A stretch of 32,243 bases of DNA from Fimbriiglobus sp. (GTDB taxonomy: Bacteria; Planctomycetota; Planctomycetia; Gemmatales; Gemmataceae), in contig JANYHV010000308.1 in NCBI GenBank assembly GCA_025362195.1, positions 1-32,243 on the forward strand, in the 5' to 3' direction. A program made the translations under genes and the position numbers. Below, one piece after another: positions 7,777-16,400 of this stretch (the first letter of the stretch is position 1; every line of letters starts with the position of its first letter). The notes beneath the pieces were generated by a model. The model was not told where the DNA came from and made no database searches. It saw only the letters and a list, made by a program, of their open reading frames with translations.

Positions 7777-7811
7777 GCACTTCCGTCCCCCTCCGACTTC
7801 GCACGAAGTGC
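7777..7811 (+). terminator. Candidate hairpin after the cytochrome gene
   Basis: GCACTTC (7777-7783) pairs with GAAGTGC (7805-7811). An alternative tighter hairpin ACTTCG-CA-CGAAGT lies inside it (7796-7809). It is 20 bases after the cytochrome stop and before the cassette at 7963. T-rich stretches follow about 30-50 bases later (7839-7843, 7859-7864), not immediately, so termination is uncertain. Confidence 0.35.
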
Positions 7812-7962
7812 CAGAAAACGCGCGAAATTGTCGTGCGCTTTTTCGTCAGAAATACCGATTTTTTGGTTGCGTCGGAAGAACTGGAAGGAGTAGTCTGGTA
7901 ATTGTTTCAGGGACTGAACTGTCATCGTGGCCTCGACGGTACGCGACGATCAGGAGAATGAG

Positions 7963-9261
7963 ATGCCCGTTACGGCAGCCTTGGCTTTCCCGAACGGCAA
8001 AGCCTACCTGTTTCAGGGGACCACCTACTCCCGGTTCGATTTCCGCACCGGGGCCGTCGAGGCGACGGGGGTCGCGATCGCCGCCAACTGGGCCAACCTC
8101 CCCGCGAACGCGCCCGACGCCGCCTTGCACTGGGGTTTCGGCAAGTCGTACTTCTTCTACGCCGACGAGTACGTCCGGTACGACGTCCGCGCGGACGCGG
8201 TCGATCCCGAGTACCTGCCGCCGAACCCGCGGCCGAAGACCGCCCCCGCCTGGGGCGGGCTGCCGGCACGCTTCGACGCGATCGTGAACTGGGGGAACGG
8301 CAAGCTCTACGCCTTCGCCGGGCCGCTCTACTTCCGCTACGACATCCCGTCGGAGCGGGTGGACGCCGGCTACCCCCTGCCCATCGTCGGCAACTGGGCG
8401 GGGGTCTGGGCCACGGGCATCGACGACGTGCTTTACCAGGGCGGGCAGTTCGCCTACTTCTTCAAGGCCGACGAGTTCGTCCGGTACGACGTCTACGCCG
8501 AAACGGCCGACCCGCCGCGACCGCTCGCGGGGCTGACGCTCGACCCGGTGCCCTCCGGCATGGTCACGGCCGCCCGGGACCTCACCCTGGATCAAGCGCG
8601 GGAGGTCATGGGGTACTTGATCGACCACGGGAAACTGGCCCTCAGCCCGACGCGGACGCCGTACCACGGCCCCTGGAACGCGATCGCCACGCCGGCGGCC
8701 ACGACCCACGTCGTGATCGAGCCTCCGGCCATCGACGGGGTCACGTTCGAGAACGTCCTCGGGCCGGCGACCCTCATCGACAACGTCGATCAGCGGATGG
8801 TCGTGGCCCTGTACCGGTTCGCCCGGTGGATGAACGCCTCGGAACCGACGGTCACGAAGGTCACGCACCTCGGCATCGGCCACGGCGTCGGCCCGCCGAA
8901 CGACTGCCACAACCAGGGCCGCGCGCTCGACTTCGCGGGGGTCGTCGGCACGAGCCTCGGCGTGGCGTTCAGTAAGCGAGTCCTGGCCGACTGGGGCAAC
9001 CGCCCCGCCAACGGCACCCCCCTGCGGCTCGACCCCGTCGCCGACCCGCTGTCGCACCGACTGTTCCTGACGGCCTTCCGCTTCGGCACGTTCGAGTGCG
9101 AGTGCAACGGCATCGGGGCCGGCAACGCGTGGCCGGCCAAAAACGTCGGCGACTCGGGCGGGTTCGTCGTCCACCCCGACTACGTCGATGTGCCGCCCGA
9201 TGTTCTGAAGCCCGCCCACCAGAACCACGTCCACATGCAGGTCGGCGTGACGCGGGCGTAG
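7963..9261 (+). CDS. Hemopexin-like propeller fused to M15-type zinc peptidase domain, 432 aa
   Basis: Residues 1-195 contain four hemopexin-like repeats, each ending in a strand such as YSRFDF (22-27), YVRYDV (70-75), YFRYDI (123-128) or FVRYDV (172-177). This predicts a four-bladed propeller, as in photopexins. The C-terminal ~190 residues have H316 and D323 in CHNQGRALDF and the HxH pair H422/H424 near the end, the zinc-site pattern of M15 (VanY/D-Ala-D-Ala carboxypeptidase-like) enzymes. It may cleave peptidoglycan stems, with the propeller giving binding. No signal peptide is seen. ATG 7963 is chosen for AGGAG 7 bases upstream; a GTG at 7927 is in frame but lacks a good site. It is the first gene of the cassette, 51 bases before a peptidoglycan-binding-like gene. 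Confidence 0.8.
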   Translation: MPVTAALAFPNGKAYLFQGTTYSRFDFRTGAVEATGVAIAANWANLPANAPDAALHWGFGKSYFFYADEYVRYDVRADAVDPEYLPPNPRPKTAPAWGGLPARFDAIVNWGNGKLYAFAGPLYFRYDIPSERVDAGYPLPIVGNWAGVWATGIDDVLYQGGQFAYFFKADEFVRYDVYAETADPPRPLAGLTLDPVPSGMVTAARDLTLDQAREVMGYLIDHGKLALSPTRTPYHGPWNAIATPAATTHVVIEPPAIDGVTFENVLGPATLIDNVDQRMVVALYRFARWMNASEPTVTKVTHLGIGHGVGPPNDCHNQGRALDFAGVVGTSLGVAFSKRVLADWGNRPANGTPLRLDPVADPLSHRLFLTAFRFGTFECECNGIGAGNAWPAKNVGDSGGFVVHPDYVDVPPDVLKPAHQNHVHMQVGVTRA

Positions 9262-9312
9262 GGTCGGCGGACGGGCCGGGAGCACTTCACCTCACCCGAC
9301 GGGGTATCGGCG

Positions 9313-9642
9313 ATGGGACTTCGAGCACACCGCTTCGCGAACGACCCGACTCTGGAGGCGTGCCTCGCCGGGACGCACCGCATGCAGGCCGGCGAGCCTT
9401 CGCACGCGGCGGTCCGCGAGGTCCAGCAGGCGCTCATCGACGCCGGCTTCGGGCTGCCCCTCTTCGGCCCGGACGGCGTCGGGCCGGGAGCGATGGCCGC
9501 ACTCGACACCCAGTTCCAGGGCGAAGGCCGGCCGCTCCCGCCCGCGGCGCTGGGGCCGGGCGAACTCGCCGTGGAGACCTACCTCGACGCCGTCCGCGAG
9601 GCGGGCGTTGGGCACCCCGTCCGCCGCGGCAGCATCTACTGA
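9313..9642 (+). CDS. Peptidoglycan-binding-like small protein, 109 aa
   Basis: The N-terminus has FANDPTLEACLAGTHRM, a phrase seen before peptidoglycan-binding type 1 domains. Then AVREVQQALIDAGFGLPLFGPDGV fits the three-helix fold, in which a repeating helix ends in a 'GxDGxxG' turn, here weakened to GPDGVGPG. The C-terminal 30 residues hold a short helix and end RRGSIY. It probably binds cell-wall glycan or serves as an adaptor for the neighbouring M15 and papain-like proteins. No signal peptide. It starts 51 bases after the hemopexin gene and ends 34 bases before the next gene, so they share a transcript. The family assignment is by sequence pattern. Confidence 0.65.
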   Translation: MGLRAHRFANDPTLEACLAGTHRMQAGEPSHAAVREVQQALIDAGFGLPLFGPDGVGPGAMAALDTQFQGEGRPLPPAALGPGELAVETYLDAVREAGVGHPVRRGSIY

Positions 9643-9676
9643 GAGTCGCGCTGCAATCCATTTTCAAGGAGAACCG

Positions 9677-10261
9677 ATGGCAAGTCGAGATCGCGTTGTG
9701 GTCGTCGTCTACCCGCACGTCACGATCCAAGTCCCGGGGGTGGGTTTGGTGCCGGAAATCGGGCACGCGGGGGTGCTGCTGATCAACGGAACGTCGGGGC
9801 TGACGAAGTACTTCGAGTACGGCCGGTACAACAATATCCAACTCGGGATCGTGCTGAACAAGGTCGTCCCGAACGTGACAATGGATCCGGCCGGTGAGCC
9901 GACGCTGGCCTCGTTCAAGGCCGTCCTCCGTTCCCTCTCGCTGCAGTCCGGGAAGATGACGACGGTCGAGGTCGTGAGCTACTTGGCCGAGGACGCGTTC
10001 GCCGCCGGCCTCGCGTACTGTCAAGGTCGCCTCGCGCTCAACAACGACCCGAATCGCACGCCGTACAGCGTGGTCACGAACAACTGCGTGAGTTTCGCGG
10101 ACTCGACGGCCAAGACGATGGTCAGCGCCTGGTCGGTGCTGAACATGCCCGTTTTTAACCCGGTGCCGCACACGTACATTCTCGGGGCGCAACTCGCTTC
10201 CCTGCTGCTGCCGGACGCCCACAAGTACAGCTACGAGTACACCACCGATTCGATCGTGTAA
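9677..10261 (+). CDS. Putative permuted papain-like (NlpC/P60-type) peptidase or amidase, 194 aa
   Basis: AAGGAGAACCG precedes ATG 9677, which is preferred over an upstream in-frame ATG at 9608 that overlaps the previous gene. The layout is H30 in EIGHAGVLLI, followed ~105 residues later by C137 in VVTNNCVSFADS. A histidine early and 'N-C' late is the order in circularly permuted papain-like folds, which include peptidoglycan amidase effectors. The 'GHAG...YGRY' opening fits that group. The catalytic roles of H30 and C137 are inferred. There is no signal peptide, so it needs a delivery route or acts inside the cell. It is third in the cassette, and with its two upstream neighbours makes a wall-active trio. 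Confidence 0.55.
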   Translation: MASRDRVVVVVYPHVTIQVPGVGLVPEIGHAGVLLINGTSGLTKYFEYGRYNNIQLGIVLNKVVPNVTMDPAGEPTLASFKAVLRSLSLQSGKMTTVEVVSYLAEDAFAAGLAYCQGRLALNNDPNRTPYSVVTNNCVSFADSTAKTMVSAWSVLNMPVFNPVPHTYILGAQLASLLLPDAHKYSYEYTTDSIV

Positions 10262-10332
10262 CCTGCCGGGATGCCGCCCGTGATCGACCTCGACGACGAC
10301 GCCCCGAGACTGTCCGCCCCGGGAGACTTCGG

Positions 10333-13300
10333 ATGGCCAACGCACTCCAGTTCCTCGCCGACCGGCTCAAAGAACTCCTCTCGGACGCGGTCTACCCCGT
10401 GCCCGAGGCGATCGCGGCCGTCCAAGCTAAACTCGACGCGCTCGCCGACGTGTCGGTGTCCAGTTTCGCCGACGTGCAGACGTGGCTCGACACGTTCGAG
10501 TCCCTGGGCGACGAGGCGGTCCGGGACACGCTGCTCGTGCGGGTCGTGCAAATTCACCTGCCGCGGGTCGCCCAGGCGCTGACGCTCGTGGGCGTCTTCC
10601 GGGTCGTCTTTTCCGCCGGCCCCGCCGGCCTCGCCCGGTTCGAGATCGACTGGGACCGCGCGCGGGGTCTGCTCAAGCCGGCGGGCGGCGCACTCGGCAA
10701 CCCGTGGACGGCGGCCCTCCTGGAGAAGGCGAACAAGCTCGACGACCTCAAGGCCCTCCAGGCGCTCGCGGCCCTGGCGGTCGTCGCGCCGGTCGAGGCG
10801 GTCAAACTCGAGTACGCGCGGCAGGGGTTCGGGGCGCTCCCCCTGACCGGCACCCCGGGCGTCACGCTCGCCGACCTGATCGGCCTGGTCCACTCGCCGG
10901 TCGGCGTGTCGCTGCCGAGCGGGGCGGCGCTGTCGCTCGCCGACTTCCTGGCGAAGGCGCGCGAGGCCACCGGCCCCAAGGGCAGCCTGGCGGTCGCCGG
11001 CCCCGATGCGTTCGACCCGCTCTTGCCCTTCCCGTTCAACGGCTTCGGCGTCAGCGCGGCGTTGACGCCGGTCGAGTTCTTCACGCGGGCCGCGCAGCTC
11101 GACCTCGGGGCCGGGTGGTCGGCCAAGCTGGGGTCGTCGCGGACCGGACCCCTCGGCGTGTCGGCCGTCGCCGCGGGCGACACCGTCGCCGTGACGGGGA
11201 CGCTTCCCGACCTGTCGCTCGTGCTGGCGAAGGGCCAGGTCGGCGGTGCGGCGGCGCTCACGTTGGGCGCGACCGACGGCACCCGCCTGGAGGTCGGCGG
11301 GGTGTCGGCGGGGCTGACCCTCTCCCCGGGGTCGGCGTCCCCGTTCGGCTTCCGCGTCGGCCTCGACCGGCTCGCCGTCGTCGTCCGCGCGTCGGACCTG
11401 TCGCTGGGCCTGCTCGGCGGCGTCGGCGGGGCGGACGCGGTCCGGGCCGGGGGGGACTTCGCGCTGGCGTACTCCTCGGACCAGGGGTGGAAGGCGGCCG
11501 CGGGCGGCGGCGGCGGCGCGCTCGGCGTGCGGGCGACGATTCCCGTCAACCGCACCCTCGGGGCGGCCGGCGCGGGGGTCACGGTCGAGCGGATCGTCGT
11601 CGCCCTGGAAGCCGACCTGGCCGCCGGGCCGTTCCGGGTCCGCTTGAAGGCGGTGGCGAGCGCGCGGGCCGAGATCGGGCCGGTCCGCGTGACCGCGGAC
11701 GGGGCCGGCGTCTCGTTCGTCGTCGCCGGCGGCCCGCCGGAATTCCGCGCCGAGCCGCCGACCGGCGTCGGCCTGGCCGTCGATGCCGGGCTGGTCTCCG
11801 GCGGCGGGTTCCTCGACCGCCTGGGGCCGGACGAGTACGCCGGGGCACTCGAACTCAAACTCCTCGGCCTCGGCGCGTTCGCCTACGGGGTGTACAAGAA
11901 GCTGCCCGGGGGTGCCCCGTCGGTCATCGCCTTGATCGGCGTCCGCTTCCCGTTCCCCGGCGTGCAACTGAGCTGGGGGTTCGCCCTGACCGGCCTGGGC
12001 GGCCTGGTCGGCGTCAACCGCCGGGCCGACACCGACTTGCTCCGGGACCGCCTGGCCAGTGGGGCGGCCGGCAACGTGCTGTTCAACGAGGACCCGGCCC
12101 GGAACGCCCCGACGCTCCTCGCCGACCTCCGCGAGTTCTTCCCCGAGAAGCCCGGGACGTTCCTGGTCGGGCCGACGCTACAACTGAACTGGCTGGTCCT
12201 GGTCCGGCTGGACGTCGGCCTGTTCGTCGAACTCGGCGGCCCGGGCCAGGTCTTCCTCGCCGGGTCGGCCCGCATCGTGATCGGGGCGTCGGAGGACGTG
12301 GCCCTCGTCTTCCTGCGCCTGGACTTCATCGGCGGCGTGGACCTGGGGGCGAGCCTGATTTACTTCGACGCCGCGCTGGTGAACTCGCACGTCCTCCAGG
12401 TGTTCCGCGTCACCGGCGGGTGCGCCCTGCGGCTGTGCTACGGGCCGGCCGGGTACTTCCTCCTGAGCGTCGGCGGGTTCCACCCGGCGTTCAACCCCGG
12501 CACCCTCAAGTTGCCCAAGCTCGACCGGTGCGGGGCGACGATGTCGGCCGACGCGGGCGTCGCGTCCGCCTGGCTGAAGATGGGCATGTACTTCGCCGTC
12601 ACGCCGAACACCCTGCAAATCGGGTCGTCGGTCGAGGCCGGCCTGTCGATCGGCCCGATCGACGCGCACGGCTGGTTCCGGTTCGACGCGATGGTCCAGT
12701 TCCACCCGTTCTACTTTCAGGCCGTCGTGGACGCCGGGTTCGACGTGGAAGTCGAGGGCGTGTCGCTGTGCGGCGTCCGCGTGGTCGGGGCGCTCGCCGG
12801 GCCGGGGCCGGTCGTCGTCCACGGCGAGGCGAGCGTCAAGATTCTGTTCGTCCGCATCTCGGGGAGTATCACCGTCCGGTTCGGGACCGACGCGGCCGAC
12901 CGGCCCGAGGCGATCGCCGACCTGCTCGCGCGACTCCGGCCCGAGTTGAGCGACGCGAAGAACCTGCGGGCCTCCGGCGACGACCCCCTGGTCGCGCTGC
13001 GGCCGCGCCCCGCGCCGGGCGGGCTGCCCCTGGTCACCCCGGTCGGCGGCCTCGTCTGGGAGCAGAAGCGAGTCCCGCTCCAGCGCGACATCACCCGGCT
13101 CGACGGCGTGCCGTTGGCCGGGCCGCCGCACAAGCTGTCGGTCGCGGCCGGCCTGCCGACGACCGACGAGGACGACTGGTTCGGGCTGGGCACGTTCACG
13201 ACCCTGACCGGGCCGGAGGCTCTGAACAACGCCGGGTTCGTCCGCGACGTGTCGGGCGTCCGGGTCGGCGCGGGCGACCCGGTCCGCGCGAACCCCGTCG

Positions 13301-13605
13301 TCTGCCCGCAGACGACGGACCTCAAGATCGTCCCCGAGTTCCGCAAGGTGTCGAAGTTGAACGCCGTCGCGTACGCCGGCGTCGGGCTGTCGGCCGCGTC
13401 CGGGGATCGGTCGCAGTCCCTGGCCGCGAAGGCCGGGGCGGCGATGGTGACGCTGGCCCCGGAGCGGTGGACGGCGCTCGACGCGGCGGGCCGGGTCGTG
13501 CCCGGTGGCGGCACCGCCGCCGGGCAGGCGTTCATGGCCGCCCGGGGCCGGGGCGGCGTGTCGGTCTGTGCGACCGACCGGCCCGTGAACCTGGCCGGGG
13601 TCTAG
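10333..13605 (+). CDS. DUF6603-type giant protein, 1090 aa
   Basis: ATG with GGGAGAC about 7 bases upstream. The N-terminal ~100 residues are helical (FLADRLKELLSDAVYPVPEAI). Residues ~215-520 are long Gly/Ala/Val-rich beta repeats. The core at about 540-650, with FALTGLGGLVGVNRR, LFNEDPARNAPTLLADL and FFPEKPGTFLVGPTLQL, matches DUF6603, a family of large bacterial proteins of unknown function. Residues ~650-870 are more beta strands, and the tail is less ordered. No membrane helix or signal peptide is evident, although the strand pattern could fold as a large beta structure. It is the first giant of the cassette, 71 bases after the papain-like gene and 37 before the 918-aa gene. The family call is good; the function is unknown. 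Confidence 0.8.
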   Translation: MANALQFLADRLKELLSDAVYPVPEAIAAVQAKLDALADVSVSSFADVQTWLDTFESLGDEAVRDTLLVRVVQIHLPRVAQALTLVGVFRVVFSAGPAGLARFEIDWDRARGLLKPAGGALGNPWTAALLEKANKLDDLKALQALAALAVVAPVEAVKLEYARQGFGALPLTGTPGVTLADLIGLVHSPVGVSLPSGAALSLADFLAKAREATGPKGSLAVAGPDAFDPLLPFPFNGFGVSAALTPVEFFTRAAQLDLGAGWSAKLGSSRTGPLGVSAVAAGDTVAVTGTLPDLSLVLAKGQVGGAAALTLGATDGTRLEVGGVSAGLTLSPGSASPFGFRVGLDRLAVVVRASDLSLGLLGGVGGADAVRAGGDFALAYSSDQGWKAAAGGGGGALGVRATIPVNRTLGAAGAGVTVERIVVALEADLAAGPFRVRLKAVASARAEIGPVRVTADGAGVSFVVAGGPPEFRAEPPTGVGLAVDAGLVSGGGFLDRLGPDEYAGALELKLLGLGAFAYGVYKKLPGGAPSVIALIGVRFPFPGVQLSWGFALTGLGGLVGVNRRADTDLLRDRLASGAAGNVLFNEDPARNAPTLLADLREFFPEKPGTFLVGPTLQLNWLVLVRLDVGLFVELGGPGQVFLAGSARIVIGASEDVALVFLRLDFIGGVDLGASLIYFDAALVNSHVLQVFRVTGGCALRLCYGPAGYFLLSVGGFHPAFNPGTLKLPKLDRCGATMSADAGVASAWLKMGMYFAVTPNTLQIGSSVEAGLSIGPIDAHGWFRFDAMVQFHPFYFQAVVDAGFDVEVEGVSLCGVRVVGALAGPGPVVVHGEASVKILFVRISGSITVRFGTDAADRPEAIADLLARLRPELSDAKNLRASGDDPLVALRPRPAPGGLPLVTPVGGLVWEQKRVPLQRDITRLDGVPLAGPPHKLSVAAGLPTTDEDDWFGLGTFTTLTGPEALNNAGFVRDVSGVRVGAGDPVRANPVVCPQTTDLKIVPEFRKVSKLNAVAYAGVGLSAASGDRSQSLAAKAGAAMVTLAPERWTALDAAGRVVPGGGTAAGQAFMAARGRGGVSVCATDRPVNLAGV

Positions 13606-13642
13606 GCCGGCGGCGGGTGAGTCCACTCCTGGGGGGGTTGCG

Positions 13643-16399
13643 ATGGCGGACGCGCTCACGTTCTTCGACCCGGTCCGGCCGCAGTTGCTCGCCACCGTGG
13701 CCGGCCAGGCGGGCGGGCGCGAGGGCGGCCGGCTGAAGGGCCGCCTCGACCTGACGCTGACCGACGCGGCCGGCGGCGCGAGCGTGACCGGCGGCGCGCC
13801 GTTCGCCCTGCTCGCGGCGGCCGACGTGGCCGGGCTGCGGGCCGGCGCGGTCGTCCGCGTCCTGCCGCCGCGCGACTCGCACGACGCCGAGACGACCAAG
13901 GCCGTCCACGTCGATTTCGCCGACCCGGACTTCCCCTGGCGGTACACACCGGTCGCCCCCGATGCCACCGGCCGGCTCAAGCCGTGGCTGGTCGTGATCG
14001 TCGGCAAGGCCGACGCCCTTCAAGTCGGCGGCGGCGTCGCCACCCGGCTCGCCGACTCGGTGCTAATCGAACACCGCCTCGACCGCTCGCACCTCTGGGC
14101 GCACGCCCAGGACGACAACCGGCGGCCGATCTCGCGGCTGCTGTCGCCGTGCGTCCTCGCCGAGTTCTCGGAGTACGTCGCCGCGGTCGTCCCGGCCTTC
14201 AACGACGCCGGCGACCCCGCGTGGCTGGTGGGCAACGACGGGACCGTGACCAAGCAGTTCGGTCCGGGCGGTCCGGGCGGCCCGTTGCGGGTGTTCGACT
14301 GGTGGCGGTTCTGGACCGGCGAGAAGGGCGACTTCGAGACGCTCGCCGAGGCCCTCCGCGTCCGCAAGACGGGCGGCACGGGCACGGTGTCGCTGCGGTA
14401 CCGCCGCCCGGTGGCGGGCGTGGACGTCGCGCTCCAGCTGCGCGGGGCGATCACCGCGCTCGCGGCGGAGCCGGACCAGCCGGCGGCCGTGGCGGCGGCC
14501 CGCGCCGACCTCGACCGCCTCAACGACCCGGTGCCCGACACCGCCCTCGACCGGCACCTCGGGCTGCCCGCCTACGGCCGCCCGTGGGTCGCGGACGCCG
14601 ACGCGGCGGCGTGGTCGAAAGCCCTGAACGACGACCCGCGGTACCGGGCGACCGCCGGCCTCGGGACGCGGCTGGGCGTCGAGGCGCAGGACGAGCTGAT
14701 GGACGCGGCCGTCGCGCAGGCGGGGGCGCTGGACGCGGCGGCGGGCCGGGTCCGGGACCTCGCCCTCGGCCTGGAAGCCGCCGGCCGGCTCTGGGGCCGC
14801 AGGCTCCCGGCCGACCCGGTCCGCCGACTGGCGGTGTTCGGGCCGGCGCTCGGCCGGCTACCCGCGGCCGGCGGGGGGACCGTCCTGGACCGCGTCACCG
14901 GGCCGGACCGGACCCTGCCCCCGGCGGCCTTCTCGAGCGCCGCCGCCCGGGTCTTGCGCGGGGGGACGGCCCGCGCCCGCCACTCGGCCGCCCCGGTCCG
15001 GCGGGCCGACGCGCTCGGCCTGGCCAACGCCGCCCTCCCGCCGGTCGGCCGCCGATTGGCCGGCCTGCCCCACGCCGACGACGTGGCCCGGCTGGCCGGC
15101 GACAAGCCGCTCGAAGTGAAGCTCGGGCTGGCCGGCGGCGACTTGCCGCCCGAACTCCGCGACCTGGTCGAGAAGTTCGCCGGCCGCCGGGTCGATGCCG
15201 CCTTCGTCGCGGACTTCACGGCCGCCCTGCGCGCCCTGGGCCACGACTGCGGGCCGGGGCCGGCCCAGACGCTGCGGGACGCCAACGTCGGCGTCGCCGA
15301 GCGCGACGTGCTCGTCCGCGCCGTCCGCCGCTGCGTCGCCAGTCGGGCGCGGCCGAACGTCGAGGGCGGCCAGGACATTCTGGACGCCGGCATCGACGGC
15401 TCGCCCTTGCCCGACCCCGACACCGAACGGCCCGTCGACTTGGGCGGACTCGGCACGGCCGTCGCCGGGGCGATCGACCCGACGGCCGACACCGCCCCGG
15501 CACTCGGCCGCGTGCGGGCGACGATCAACACGGCCGAGCCGGTCACGCTCCGCCCCCTCGAACTCCCGCTCGGCCTCGACTTCCCGACCTGGCAACTCGT
15601 CAACAAGCGGCACCCGGACTGGCTCCTCCCGGGCGGGTCGGGCATTCCGGGCGACTCGATCCTTTCGCTCAAGACGAACCCCACCTTCACGGACGCGTTC
15701 CTGGTCGGCCTCAACGCGCAATTCCTGGCCGAGATGCGCTGGCGGGGGCTGGCCGCCCGCCGGACGTTCACCCCCCTGCGCATGTTCTGGGGGTACGTCA
15801 ACCACGCGACCGGCCGGCGCGAGGCGGACATCCTGCCGATCTCGGCGTGGGCCGACACGCCCGCGGGCGGGCTGGGCGACCTGTCGCACCAGGCGGTCAA
15901 GCCGGGCGACGTGACCGGGAAGGAAGACCTCGTCCTGCTCTTCAAAACCGACCTGTTCCGCCGGTACCCGGCCACGCTGGTCTACCTCGTCAAGCCCGAC
16001 CCCGCGGCGGCGGCGGCCCAGGCGCTGGCGGTGGCGGGCAACCCGACGGCGACGGCCCCCGAGGTGGAGGCGCTCTTGAAGGAGTCGCCCGACTTTTCGG
16101 CGAACGCCGCCGACCGCGCCAAGCGGACGTGCCTGGGGCCGATCTTCATGGGCACGCTGGCGGCCGACCTCGTGTTCTTCGCGTTCGACGTGGCCCCGGC
16201 CACGCTCGACGAGTACTGGCTCGTGATCGACGAGCCGCCGGCCGACTTGCGCTTCCGCAACCCGGACAAGCCCGGGGCCGTCGAGACACCGGCCGCCGTG
16301 ATCCGGACGAGCGCCGCGGCCTTCGCGACGACGACCATCGACCGGCCGACCCGGGTCGCCATCAGCGGCCGGTACCTGGAAGAGAGGGGGCTTTCCTGA
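13643..16399 (+). CDS. Large uncharacterised cassette protein, 918 aa
   Basis: I cannot assign a named domain. GGGGGGG precedes ATG 13643. The N-terminal 110 residues are beta-like, ending in FPWRYTPVAPDATGRLKPWL; a mixed helical region rich in Ala and Arg runs to about 630. The most conserved-looking part is about 645-790: WQLVNKRHPDWLLPG, then IPGDSILSLKTNPTFTDAFL and FLAEMRWRGL. That 'NP-x-F-x-AF-x-VG-x-N' block resembles orphan families co-encoded with DUF6603-like and 'PYGLLP' proteins in other bacteria; that link is from memory. The tail has a helical stretch (KESPDFSANAADRAKR) and ends in beta strands. No signal peptide or membrane helix. The stop is one base before the next ATG, indicating tight coupling. 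Confidence 0.75.
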   Translation: MADALTFFDPVRPQLLATVAGQAGGREGGRLKGRLDLTLTDAAGGASVTGGAPFALLAAADVAGLRAGAVVRVLPPRDSHDAETTKAVHVDFADPDFPWRYTPVAPDATGRLKPWLVVIVGKADALQVGGGVATRLADSVLIEHRLDRSHLWAHAQDDNRRPISRLLSPCVLAEFSEYVAAVVPAFNDAGDPAWLVGNDGTVTKQFGPGGPGGPLRVFDWWRFWTGEKGDFETLAEALRVRKTGGTGTVSLRYRRPVAGVDVALQLRGAITALAAEPDQPAAVAAARADLDRLNDPVPDTALDRHLGLPAYGRPWVADADAAAWSKALNDDPRYRATAGLGTRLGVEAQDELMDAAVAQAGALDAAAGRVRDLALGLEAAGRLWGRRLPADPVRRLAVFGPALGRLPAAGGGTVLDRVTGPDRTLPPAAFSSAAARVLRGGTARARHSAAPVRRADALGLANAALPPVGRRLAGLPHADDVARLAGDKPLEVKLGLAGGDLPPELRDLVEKFAGRRVDAAFVADFTAALRALGHDCGPGPAQTLRDANVGVAERDVLVRAVRRCVASRARPNVEGGQDILDAGIDGSPLPDPDTERPVDLGGLGTAVAGAIDPTADTAPALGRVRATINTAEPVTLRPLELPLGLDFPTWQLVNKRHPDWLLPGGSGIPGDSILSLKTNPTFTDAFLVGLNAQFLAEMRWRGLAARRTFTPLRMFWGYVNHATGRREADILPISAWADTPAGGLGDLSHQAVKPGDVTGKEDLVLLFKTDLFRRYPATLVYLVKPDPAAAAAQALAVAGNPTATAPEVEALLKESPDFSANAADRAKRTCLGPIFMGTLAADLVFFAFDVAPATLDEYWLVIDEPPADLRFRNPDKPGAVETPAAVIRTSAAAFATTTIDRPTRVAISGRYLEERGLS

Positions 16400-16400
16400 C

